From Acidobacteriota bacterium (GTDB lineage: Bacteria > Acidobacteriota > CAIWXX01), in contig JACPPM010000319.1 of assembly GCA_016191015.1 (NCBI GenBank), positions 1-44,548 on the forward strand: DNA of 44,548 bases, read 5' to 3'. The translations under genes and the position numbers were made by a program. Under the pieces are notes generated by a model that saw only the letters and a list, made by a program, of their open reading frames with translations, was not told where the DNA came from and did no database searches. This document shows positions 9,482-18,100 of this stretch, in pieces; the stretch's first letter is position 1; every line of letters starts with the position of its first letter.

Positions 9482-9580
9482 GGCGCGACTCCTCTTCCGA
9501 TGATCCGGATCCCATCTTATGCCCGCTGGCCACCACAGCGCGACTGTCAGATCGAATTCCTCAGCTGCTCAGCCCAGGCT

Positions 9581-9605
9581 GCGGCCCGTCAGGGCCGCCT
9601 CTTTT
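9581..9605 (+). terminator. GC hairpin with T-run upstream of the repeat
   Basis: A perfect 7-bp stem GCGGCCC / GGGCCGC with loop GTCA is followed by CTCTTTTC, the form of a Rho-independent terminator on the plus strand. No plus-strand gene ends just before it. It may be an end structure of the segment that carries the 549-residue gene. Confidence 0.4.
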
Positions 9606-9630
9606 CGCAAGCGACGCGCGCGAAAAGCAT

Positions 9631-9750
9631 AGTGTCTAAGAAGTTGAGTGCTCACACGAAATGGCAAAACATTTGACGGTGCAAGATCTTCCGAACTCCT
9701 CTCAGGAAAGCAGGAGGAGAGGAATGCAGGAACGGAGCGGTCGCCTCGGG
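9631..9750 (+). repeat. Dispersed repeat, copy 2
   Basis: This copy starts AGTGTCTAAGAAGTTGAGTG and continues through CACACGAAATGGCAAAAC to CTCTCAGGAAAGCAGGAGGA and GGAATGCAGGAACGGAGCGG. It is nearly identical to the reverse complement of 1-118, so copies 1 and 2 are inverted relative to each other with their AGTGTCTA edges facing the 9.5 kb between them. The sequence after it (9751-9880) is rich in short GC-rich inverted motifs such as GGCCCGCGAAGCGGGCC, a near-perfect palindrome at about 9820-9836. Confidence 0.8.
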
Positions 9751-9903
9751 CGGATCAGAGCGGCTCGGAAGAACGCTCTCACCCCGTCGCTCCGCTCAAG
9801 GGCTCCGGCTCCACGCTCCAGGCCCGCGAAGCGGGCCGGACGCTTTCACGCGCGGCGGAGACTGCCGTATCGGTCAACTAGCTCATGCGGCTGGCATGGG
9901 CTC

Positions 9904-10566
9904 ATGGTGATGACGTTGCTGATTCAGGTCCTTGGACCGTCCGCAGCGTCTGCGTCGGATTCTGACCGACGCAACGATCCAATACTCGCGTCTCACCTCG
10001 TTTCACACACAGCACAACGGGCGATGAAAGTGGTCCCGGCTCGAGCGGGGGTGATCTTCCGAGACAGGAAGTGGGAGCTGGGCGCCATGGCCGGCTACGC
10101 GAGCTCGCTCAGTGCTCCCCGCGGCGACAACCCAGGGGTCAGTTTCAGCCCTATTCTCGTGTCTGTTGGGTGTCCCATCACTGATATCCATGGAACCGGC
10201 TCCTTCCAAGGGGATCTCGAAATAGTCATCGAGCCGGCCCTTTTGGCCATGACCGCCCCTGCTCGGTCTCCCGCGGAAGGCGTCAGCCTGCTGCTGCGCT
10301 ACAATTTCGTGGCCAAGGGCCCCTGGGTGCCTTTCTTCGACATCGGCATGGGCGTCCTGAACTGGAGCATCGAGCTGCCAGACGTGCTGGTGACCAAGTT
10401 CAACTTCACGCTCCAAGCCGGGCCCGGTCTTAGATACTTCCCGGCCACCAACCTGGCCCTCGTCGGACAGCTCCGATTTCATCACATCTCAAACGGGGGC
10501 CGCGACCGACCCAATGTCGGCGTCAACTCGGTCGTCGCCCTCGTGGGGGTTTCTCGCTTCTTCTGA
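9904..10566 (+). CDS. PagL-like acyloxyacyl hydrolase (lipid A 3-O-deacylase family)
   Basis: This 220-residue exported protein starts MVMTLLIQVLGPSAASAS (signal peptide) and ends in Phe, as outer-membrane barrels usually do. The C-terminal HHISNGGRDRPNVGVN matches the PagL family signature, in which His and Ser of H-x-S-N (here His194 and Ser196) are catalytic. The Glu found 12 residues after the Ser in Pseudomonas PagL is Asn208 here, so full activity is not certain. From memory, this substitution is common in distant members. The likely role is trimming lipid A acyl chains at the outer membrane. The frame is open upstream to 9661, but that part is translated repeat, so I set the start at 9904. 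It stands alone. Confidence 0.75.
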   Translation: MVMTLLIQVLGPSAASASDSDRRNDPILASHLVSHTAQRAMKVVPARAGVIFRDRKWELGAMAGYASSLSAPRGDNPGVSFSPILVSVGCPITDIHGTGSFQGDLEIVIEPALLAMTAPARSPAEGVSLLLRYNFVAKGPWVPFFDIGMGVLNWSIELPDVLVTKFNFTLQAGPGLRYFPATNLALVGQLRFHHISNGGRDRPNVGVNSVVALVGVSRFF

Positions 10567-10954
10567 ATCCTGACCAGGGCAAATCGTGCCGCAACAGGAT
10601 GAGGGGTCCAGAGGCGTGCGAGAGGTTGAGATGCCCGCGAAGCCACGCGTTGAGGAGCGCCAGCCGACTCGCCCGGGAGGCACCGGTGTCGTGAGGGGGT
10701 GGGTTCGTTGAGTGCGGGCATCGGGAGCCCACTCTTCTCCGCACTGCCTGTTCGACCTCTCGCTCGTGCCCCTTCTTGGTAGAAGACCGCAGGTGGGTGC
10801 CTGGACCGAATGTCATGAGGTACACCTGTGCTCTGTCCGAGGGAACGGGCTCCGTTCGGGAGAGACTCAAACATGCGTGCCACCGGATCAAACCAAACAA
10901 AGGACAATCCCGTGCGGCTCCAGGGGATCTGCCGGCAACGAACCTGAGGTCCCG
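10567..10954. other. Non-coding or decayed stretch
   Basis: No convincing gene lies here. On the minus strand a short run reads AQVYLMTFGPGTHL, reminiscent of the opening of DUF4105 proteins, but nothing follows it. I treat it as unexplained sequence between the PagL-like gene and the convergent DUF3179 gene. Confidence 0.4.
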
Positions 10955-11761
10955 TCATCGGCTTCCTTTCGCGCCGTAGGCTCGTTTGTCACCCAGTAGG
11001 ACTCGGGTGTCCGGGTGGGCTCGTCGCCATTCTCCCAGCGTAACGACACCGGGCTCCTGGATAAAGGATATCGTCTCGCCCTTACGCGGTCCCGAGACTG
11101 CCGTCCAGCCGGACCCATCGAGTGGATACCAGAGGCTCTCGGTTCTTCGGTCAAAGATCAGGAAGACGTTTCTGTACACGTAACCGCTGACTCCGAACTG
11201 GTCGAGCTGGCCAGCTTTTTCTCGTCCGTAAACTACGGACAGATTTGAGAGCGGTCACCAGCCGACGCCGATCGGCTTGTTCCCGATCCGGTCATTAACC
11301 AATTCGTGGAGATCGAGCAGGGCGACGGGATATGCCCGTGCTTCACCTCCATCCACGTACCCGATGACAGGGATACCGCCGGTGGTCTTCGGCCGCTCGT
11401 TGGATCGATAGCGGCTGGGCGGAATGAGAAGGAGACGAGGGTCATCCGGGGAGACGAAGAGGGGGTCGTCGATCGCGCGAATTCGATCCTTTCCGATCCC
11501 ATACTGCAGCTCGAAAACCGGAATAGACGATCCGGTGAAATCGTACCACTGGGCTCCGGGACCAGTCGGATCTCCGCCGGCCCAGAGGAACGTCTTGCCA
11601 TCCTCAACACGTATCTTGGCGCTGCCCTTCCCCAGCAGGCCACGGTACTCATTGTTCTGTGTCTGCGACCCACTGCTCGAATCGGCGGCCATCGTCTGCC
11701 CGCAGACCATTGCCCATCCGACAGCGAGAGCGAAACGAACCGACGCGCACATGAATGTCAT
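10955..11761 (-). CDS. DUF3179 protein with in-frame TGA: candidate selenoprotein
   Basis: Read through one TGA at 11255-11257, this is a 268-residue exported protein. ATG 11761 has GGAGG seven bases upstream, followed by a signal peptide ending near MAADSS. The N-terminal half carries DUF3179 blocks DDPLFVSPDDPRLLLIP, IPVIGYVDGGEARAYPVALL and LHELVNDRIGNKPIGVGW. The next codon is TGA (residue 169). The same frame then continues with PLSNLSVVYGR, QFGVSGYVYRNVFLIFDR, TESLWYPL and VVTLGEWRRAHPDTRVLL, all DUF3179 C-terminal blocks. In ordinary members the residue after this point is the first Cys of a CPLC motif, so TGA stands exactly for a Cys, with the second Cys replaced by Ser. A hairpin 14 bases downstream fits a bacterial SECIS. 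Family function is unknown. The alternative is a nonsense-mutated pseudogene, but no other damage is visible in 268 codons. Confidence 0.82.
11224..11240 (-). promoter_or_regulatory. Candidate bacterial SECIS hairpin
   Basis: Immediately downstream of the in-frame UGA, the minus-strand RNA contains GUCCGUA-GUU-UACGGAC. This is a perfect 7-bp stem, extendable by a U-G pair, with a three-base loop starting in G. The stem begins 14 bases and the loop 21 bases after the UGA. This fits the known bSECIS rules: a small loop with an early G, 16-37 bases from the UGA. The hairpin codes for SVVYGR in the reading frame, so it is compatible with readthrough. SelB binding is inference. Confidence 0.7.
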
Positions 11762-11882
11762 TCTGTAACCTCCATTGCCTGCTCTTTTCGGCACCTCTAA
11801 TGGACAAAGTCTCTCGGAGTGAATTCCTGTTACAGGCACCCTGGTGCGGAGAGTGCAGAATCGATCCAGTTCCTCAACGCCG

Positions 11883-12020
11883 CCCGAAAGAGATCAGCGC
11901 TCGCTCCGTGCAAGAGGGGCGGGGCATCACGATTTGGAAGGTCGTAGACGGACGGATTGCGGAGGAATGGAGCAAGTTCGATCAGGCCAGACGAACGTCG
12001 CGCGCCACGATCGCAGTCCT
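11883..12020 (+). pseudogene. SnoaL/ester-cyclase-like C-terminal fragment
   Basis: A short open stretch reads GRGITIWKVVDGRIAEEWSKFDQ, the typical last strand and helix of SnoaL-like (NTF2-fold) ester cyclases. No start or N-terminal two thirds of such a domain is present upstream, where the divergent DUF3179 promoter region lies. It is taken as a remnant. Confidence rests on one motif. Confidence 0.5.
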
Positions 12021-12084
12021 TGCGCCCCCCGTGATGTGGCACCGGCGATGCGCGCGCTTGACGCCCGACGCCAGGACTGACTGA

Positions 12085-12853
12085 TCCCCGAACTCATCTG
12101 ATTGCGCGATTCACTAGGTAGAGGGAGACAGGTATGAGAACCGATCCGGCGGAGCCGTCCGGGACCGTGCCCAGTGTCATCCAGCATGTGGTGTCACGCA
12201 CGACGGCGACGCATTTTGGTACGCACGCCCTTCTCTCTTCGTCGCCTCATGGATCTCCCGGCCAGGATACTGCGCGATGCCGCAACTACGGCCGGGGTCG
12301 TGAGCGTGGGCCCTGTCGAGCCAGATAGGCAGGCTGGAATCGAACGAGGATGACGCGCCATCCAGCAGTGTCAAGAGAGCTATCGAGAATTGGAGGATAC
12401 AATGAAAGCATTCGGCGGTGTGGTCATGTGTGCTTGCTTCCACGGCAGCATCTCTGCGTGGGGGCGGACCCAGGAATATCTGTGATGGCTGGATTCCGCG
12501 GGCCTGACCGGGGACAGTTTGGGAGTGGCCAGCAACCGGTCCTGCGTATCGCCGAACTGCTGACGCTCGAGACGCCGTCTCGAGAAGTGGAGGAAGCCGG
12601 AGAAGGATCTCCGGAGCGATCGAATGCGCATCAGCGACGACTACGAAGCGAAAATCCAGCAGATTCGCCGCGGTGGGTTCTGACCCGGCGTCGCAGGCCG
12701 AAGGCGGAGGACCCTTGCCGGCTTGCCTTGCTGCCCGTGGTCCAGATCATTCGCCCTTCTACCAGGGGTGCGCCAATGCCCCGGAACCCGCATCCGGGAT
12801 TGCCGGATGATACGATGCCGGGCGAATTCTCGCGTTTAGTAGTGGAGGTGCGA
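12085..12853. other. Stretch without a clear gene
   Basis: This 770-base stretch shows no supported gene. It contains tiny frames with ribosome binding sites: ATG 12402, 27 codons, with GGAGG upstream and a signal-like MKAFGGVVMCACFHGS; and ATG 12624, 19 codons, with GGAG upstream. It also contains the tandem hairpins at 12566-12614. The tiny frames may be decayed gene starts or small peptides; I cannot tell which. Confidence 0.4.
12566..12614 (+). other. Two adjacent perfect hairpins
   Basis: CTCGAGAC-GCC-GTCTCGAG (12566-12584) is followed 12 bases later by CCGGAGA-AGGA-TCTCCGG (12597-12614). Neither has a T-run. The second ends just before the 19-codon frame at 12624. They could be a small structured RNA or a decayed element end; the evidence is structural only. 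Confidence 0.35.
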
Positions 12854-13240
12854 ATGAGCTTCAATTTGCCTCGCCTTTTCTCTTCACGATCCGAGCGGAG
12901 TGGACCGGATCTCCTCACAGATGGCATCGACGTATACGCCCAGCCGGACGGCCGATCACATGGCATGCATGACCAGCTCAGCGGGCGATTCAGAGGTGCC
13001 GTTGTCTTCTCAACTCAAAACGCTCAGTACCACGTCACGGACGGCGCTTGCACCGCCATCATCGATCTGAATTCGAGGCGGTCATCGGCTCGCCGCGATG
13101 CCCTCGGCATGCGCCTCCTCGGTCACTGTCCTCCTCGATCCCTCCAGGTAGCATCCGGTCAGCCTCCGCTGGGCAACTGCCTGGTCTTTTCGAACCAGAG
13201 AAAATTCGTCATCACGAGTCCCATATCGGAGATACTGTAG
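12854..13240 (+). CDS. Hypothetical protein, 128 residues
   Basis: The family is not recognised. ATG 12854 follows GGAGG by five bases, and the frame runs to a TAG just before the DUF4375 gene. The protein is basic at the N-terminus and has no signal peptide or membrane segment. The region from residue 65 onward (HVTDGACTAIIDLNSR, then PLGNCLVFSNQRKFVITSP) alternates hydrophobic and polar residues like a small beta domain. The same frame is open for 500 bases upstream, but that part is Arg- and Pro-rich and looks non-coding. It may be co-transcribed with the gene at 13286. Confidence 0.45.
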   Translation: MSFNLPRLFSSRSERSGPDLLTDGIDVYAQPDGRSHGMHDQLSGRFRGAVVFSTQNAQYHVTDGACTAIIDLNSRRSSARRDALGMRLLGHCPPRSLQVASGQPPLGNCLVFSNQRKFVITSPISEIL

Positions 13241-13285
13241 TCTGACGATGTCTATCGGAAGCCGCCAGAGAGGTGATCAATCGTC

Positions 13286-13864
13286 GTGGACAAGCAAGAG
13301 ATCGAGGTGTTCGTTTCCGCACGAATCAGGGGGGCGGTGGAGGAAGCCGCAGCGGACTGCGTCCGTGAGCTCAACACGATGGGTCACGACTTCACGGAGT
13401 TGAGTGGGCTCCCCCTCGGCTGGCGCGACGGCAAGACCGACCTGATCCTGGCCGTGAATTGCGCACTTGCGGTCGGGCTTGCCCCCAGCGCAGATTTGCC
13501 GCAGCCGGCCGACTCGGAGACCGAGGCGTTCATAGCGCTCGCCGAGTCGGGGACAGACAGAGAAGCCCTCGTTCTCAACCTTCTGGAAGGTGACATTGCG
13601 AATGGCGGTTTCTATCAGCTTTACGACAACAAAGGGATCGAGTTCATTCGTGAGGCAGTGCGGTACTTGCAAGGCATCGGTGCCCGTTCGGCCAAACGCA
13701 TTGTAGAACGGGCCCTTGAGCTCATCGAGGAGAAGGCGACAGTTCTGAGCGAACATGAGAAGCTCAGAAAGGAGCTGTGTCGGCTGGACTCACGCTTCGG
13801 CAGGTTGCGCGAGAGCATTCCTGCGCTCTTTGCCGGGCGACGTCGGGGGGCGCGCCCGTCATGA
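13286..13864 (+). CDS. DUF4375 (DMP19-like) protein
   Basis: This 192-residue soluble protein starts with GTG at 13286, preceded by AGAGAGG. Its centre, LLEGDIANGGFYQLYDNKG followed by FIREAVRYLQGIGA, matches the DUF4375/DMP19 domain, whose hallmark is NGGFxQ. The C-terminal part is helical and charged (EKATVLSEHEKLRKEL). Family members are acidic cytoplasmic proteins of unclear role; the phage homologue DMP19 is described as a DNA mimic. It is convergent with the CPBP gene, with about 20 bases between the stops. Confidence 0.72.
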   Translation: MDKQEIEVFVSARIRGAVEEAAADCVRELNTMGHDFTELSGLPLGWRDGKTDLILAVNCALAVGLAPSADLPQPADSETEAFIALAESGTDREALVLNLLEGDIANGGFYQLYDNKGIEFIREAVRYLQGIGARSAKRIVERALELIEEKATVLSEHEKLRKELCRLDSRFGRLRESIPALFAGRRRGARPS

Positions 13865-13883
13865 GCTTCGAGGGCTGTGGGGA

Positions 13884-14705
13884 TCAGCCGAACAATGGGC
13901 GGATTCCGTGAACCAGGATGTCGACAGTGAAATGCGAAACCATGGCCGCTTCGAGGCCGTGTTTGCGATACAAATAGCCGAAAGCCATCCCAAAAGGCAG
14001 AATATCGACCAATGTTCGGAGCATGATGATCGGAGCCTCGGCGCCCGTCAGGTGGTAGAGGCCAAAGACGAGTGTTGATATCGCGTTCGCGGTCCAAAAA
14101 GCCGCTGGAGTCAAGACACCGTCGCGGCGCCGCACGATCGTCGTGATCAGCCACCCGAGCCCGGAGAGGAGGAACAAGCGGAAGACGATCTCTTCGCCGA
14201 TTCCTCCTTCGAAGGAGGCGAGGACCCCAGCCCAGGCTGGCACACCGCTCAAACGGCTGTGGATCTCATACGCGGGCTCGAGCACCCCGAGCGCACGGTG
14301 AAATAGAAACTCTTCAATTCCGATCACGAGGAGAGTCAATCCCACGGCGATAGAAATGGCTGGAACGAGGATCGATCGCAGTGACGCGTTCGTCCGTTCA
14401 CCATAGACCTTCGCCTGGAGGAGTGGTACCGCCAAGCCGATTCTCTTCGCGGCGTACAGCCCGCCCGCAGCAGCGGTCAGGTCCATCAATGCCACAAACG
14501 CCATGCCCGACAGCAGCACTCGCCAGGTGAGCGGGGGCAGCGGCACGCCGGTAAGGGCGTTCTCGAGTGCTGCGATGAAGGGGTAGCTCAGCGGGTGCAC
14601 GGCAACGCTGCACGCCGCGAGCAGGAAAACGACCCGCCACGGATAGCGGTGTGAGCCACTTTCGATGACGCCGGGGTCAACCATACGACTTGCGGATTCT
14701 ATCAT
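13884..14705 (-). CDS. CPBP-family intramembrane metalloprotease
   Basis: This 273-residue membrane protein has about seven to eight hydrophobic segments. The CAAX-protease/bacteriocin-processing signature is clear: GGIGEEIVFRLFLLSG (Glu171, Glu172, Arg176), then FGLYHLTG (His218) and SHFTVDI (His258). Members cleave substrates within the membrane and act in peptide maturation or self-immunity. No bacteriocin or prenylated substrate gene is seen beside it. ATG 14705 is used; ATG 14681 is an alternative, as neither has a strong ribosome binding site. Confidence 0.88.
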   Translation of the reverse strand: MIESASRMVDPGVIESGSHRYPWRVVFLLAACSVAVHPLSYPFIAALENALTGVPLPPLTWRVLLSGMAFVALMDLTAAAGGLYAAKRIGLAVPLLQAKVYGERTNASLRSILVPAISIAVGLTLLVIGIEEFLFHRALGVLEPAYEIHSRLSGVPAWAGVLASFEGGIGEEIVFRLFLLSGLGWLITTIVRRRDGVLTPAAFWTANAISTLVFGLYHLTGAEAPIIMLRTLVDILPFGMAFGYLYRKHGLEAAMVSHFTVDILVHGIRPLFG

Positions 14706-15182
14706 TGCTCATGAATGCAGACCCGATATGGTCCCGGTCCTTGGTCCGTTTCGCGCCGCGCGCACACGGCGGGCGGCAGTCGTACAAGCGCCGGTCATCT
14801 TGGAACCACGAGACGCCGGCGAATGCAGTGTGCTGGATCAGGTTCTGCAGCTCGGGTCCGGTCGCCACCTCAGACACCTTCCCTCCGCCACTGACCATCG
14901 GAGTCGAGGAATACTCAGCGGCTGTGATCGCCGGTATGTCGCGCTGCGAAGACGGCGAGCTGGGTGAACCCGACCCTGTCGGTCTCATGCAATCTCCCTA
15001 TCTTGTCCGAGCATTCGTTGTCACGTTTCGCCACACACATAATCGCGCAAACGCCCTTCGTTGCGGGTCAGATGCACGGACGCGCTGATGGAGCGATCGC
15101 GAGTATCCATTGATCTCAGGCGGGAGGAGGTTCTCCGGGTTGCCGAGTGCGCAGGCCGGCCAGGATGCATCGTTCCTCGGTC
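14706..15182. other. Intergenic stretch without a supported gene
   Basis: A 103-codon minus-strand frame (14677-14988) overlaps the CPBP start and has no recognisable domain or ribosome binding site. Plus-strand frames are low-complexity. I see no hairpin with a T-run and no repeat. Confidence 0.4.
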
Positions 15183-18100
15183 TCAGCCCTTCAGCGCGCG
15201 CTCCGCCTTCCGTGCCACTCCCATGAATCCCAGGGCCCGCGCCCGGGCCGTCAGCGCTGACAGGCGCTTCCGCCCGGCGCTTCCCTCCCCGCAGAGAGTC
15301 TCGACCTCCCCCAGGCATAGGATCGCCTCCAGAGCCAAACCCACGTCCCCGCAACGAGCGGCACCGGCCTCCAGAGCGCGCCCGCGTGTCAGGGCGACTC
15401 CAGCTTCGCCCCTCGCCGCCAGGACACGCACGGCAGCGATCTCGGCGGCAATCCGGGAGGTATCGAGCTCGGTCCGGCCCGCGGCTTCGAGAGCATCCTT
15501 CGACCATGTGTGTGCCGCCTGGAGATCGCCGCGCGCGAGGGCCGACAGGGCGAGGATCGAGCGGGCGGTGCAAACCCCCTCCCAGTTCTCAGCCCCTTCC
15601 AGACCGGACACCGCAGAAGACGCGATGCTCGCGGCCCTGGCCGGGTCAGCCCCCATCAGCTCGATCTGTGCTTCGCGCAAAAGGGCCTCATCGCGTTCAA
15701 ACGTGAGGTTCAGCTGTGCAAAGCGGCCCAGCGCTTCTTCGATCGATCGTCGCGCCGCCGCGAGATCTCCCGCCCAGATCTCGATATCGGCGAGAGTGAT
15801 GGTGGATTCGGCGGCGAGGCTTTGATTGCCGATCTGCGTCGCAATCCCGATAGCCGCCTCTATGTCACGCCGAGCGTCTGCGAGCCGTCCCTGCATCCGC
15901 GCGGTGATGGCGAGGTTGCCCAAAGTCACCGCTTCGCCTCGCCGGTCCCCGATCTCTCTGTACGCGTCCACGGCGTCGGCGTACTGACGCAACGATTCCT
16001 GGCGCTCACCCATGTCATCGAGAAGGTTTCCGAGATTGTTGTGGGCACGCGCGGCCCCTCTCCGATTGCCCGTCTGCGCGTAGATGGCCAATGCTTCCTC
16101 CATGCAGAGGCGTGCCTCCGCCCTATGCCCCGACTCCGCGAGGGGCCCGGCCATGATACTAAGGGCCCGGGCGACCGCGTCGAGGTTGCCCGCCTCCCGA
16201 AACACAGGCAGACTCGCACGGCACTCTTCGAGTGCGCGTGCATTCTCGCCGAGCTTGTAGGAGGCGAACGCCTGCCTCAGCCGAGCATGGGCGGCCAACA
16301 TGCGCGCTCCGATCATCGCCGCCTGCTCCTCCGCCGAGCCAGCCTCCTTCCGTTCGAGCTGGTAGTCGCCGGCCACCTCGGCTGCCTGCGCCCGCGCCAT
16401 TGAAACACGCGGATCGTTTTGGATTGATGGCAGCACCCGGCGCGCCTCTTCAAGAGCAGCCATCGCCCCGGGGCCGTCTCCACTGTTCGCCAGCGTAGCA
16501 GCGAGACGCAGCCGGTGCTCCGTGTCATACGGGTGGAACGTGACAAGGGCACGTCGCACTTCGATGGCACGTTTCCAGTCCGGCTGGTATTCACAGTACC
16601 TCGCTTCCATCGCCAGCTTCACCTCCCGAGGCAACGCCAAGGAGCAATCGAACGCAGCGCGAGCCTCCTCGATCGCGCGAGCGTCGTCACCCCTTGCCCG
16701 CCACGCGTCGGCCAACGCTGCATGAAGGTAGGGTGATCGCGGAGCATCCCTGACAGCCTCCGAGAGAAGTTCCGTGGCTCTCACGCCGTCGAAGCTTCGC
16801 AAGCGGTCAAGACCTTCGGCATAGAGACGCGCGACATCCGGAGGGAGCGCCAGGGCGGCGCGCATACCTTCGCTGAGGTGCGGCGCGGCGGTACCACCGC
16901 CAAGTTGCCGGCGCAGCTCCATGCAGCAGCGTGTGACCAGATCGTAGAGGTCCGTAGCTGCGGCCGCTTCCGCCACCTCGGCCCTGACAACGCCGCTGTC
17001 GGTTTCCAGAGCTCGGAGGGAGAGCCGGACTTTCGGCGACCCGCTTGCCGGGATCAGCCGATAGGATCCGCTGATCACGAAATCCACCCCCAACGACGTC
17101 CGAATCCTGCCCAGATCGCCTGGATCCGGGAGGCGGACAGTCGACCCCTGGGCGACATCGGCGACCGAACCCGCAGGCACATCGATCGGAATGACGCGGA
17201 ATCTGCCATGCCAGGCGATCTCAGTTGCAATCATCTCGCTCACTGATGTCCCGATCCATTCCCAGCTCCGGTCTCCGGTCGCATTGAGAGGCCGCTGAAC
17301 CATCAGCGCCGGTGGCAGGCGCGGAGAGATCGGGCCGCCAAGCCAGTGGAGCCACCCGAGTGCCGCCCCGATCAGCGCCAATCCGCCAACCGCCACTGAT
17401 CCGCGAGTGACCCAGACGCGCCGCCGCATGGCTGGAGACAATGGCACCCGTTGTCCACGCAGCGCGCGCGCTACATCCTCTGCCCGTGCCCAACGCAGAG
17501 CTGGATCTGGTTCCAAACATCTGGCGATCACGCGGTCCCAGGGCCGTCCGAATCTCAAGCTGGCCAGCCGCTGCCCGGGCACGGATCTCAGCGGCCAATG
17601 CTGCCGCATCAGCCCCTCGGCCTTGGGCAGAACCCCTGCAAGCATTTCGTGAATGACCAGCCCCAGCGAATAGATGTCGGAGGCGGGCGTGGCTGGCACC
17701 CCGGCCAACTGCTCGGGTGACATATACGCCGGCGTCCCCAGTATGTGACCGGTCCGCGTGATGCGGTCCCGCTCGTCCTCAACTCCGCTGAATCCGTGAG
17801 CGGTCCCGAAATCTGTGATCACAGCGTGCACTGTGGTCCCATCGGCTGGAACCAGGAAAACATTGGCCGGCTTGAGGTCACGGTGCACAACGCCAGCCGA
17901 GTGGGCCGCCTGGAGGCCGGCCGCGAGCTGAATCACGATCGCCATTGCGTCCGACGGCGACATCGGCCCTCCCCGGTGGAGGCGCTCCGCGAGGGTCTCG
18001 CCGGGCAGGAATTCCATGGTCAGGAACAGAATCTCGGACCGGGAATCCGAGCTCCCCGGATGCCGGCCCACATCGTATGTGCGGCAAACGTTCGGATGCG

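Noticed and set aside
7808-9676. Long plus-strand frames opposite the 549-residue gene
   Set aside because: They mirror the codon bias of the minus-strand gene and have no recognisable domains or ribosome binding sites.
9661-9903. N-terminal extension of the PagL-like frame
   Set aside because: It is translated dispersed repeat, Arg/Pro-rich, with the signal peptide only starting at 9904.
10523-10900. Minus-strand frame with VYLMTFGPG, like the start of DUF4105
   Set aside because: Only nine to fourteen residues match and nothing of the domain follows.
12350-12853. Upstream part of the frame ending at 13240
   Set aside because: Composition is Arg/Pro-rich without domain features; a ribosome binding site supports a start at 12854 only.
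14677-14988. 103-codon minus-strand frame before the CPBP gene
   Set aside because: No ribosome binding site, no recognisable motif and overlap with the protease start.
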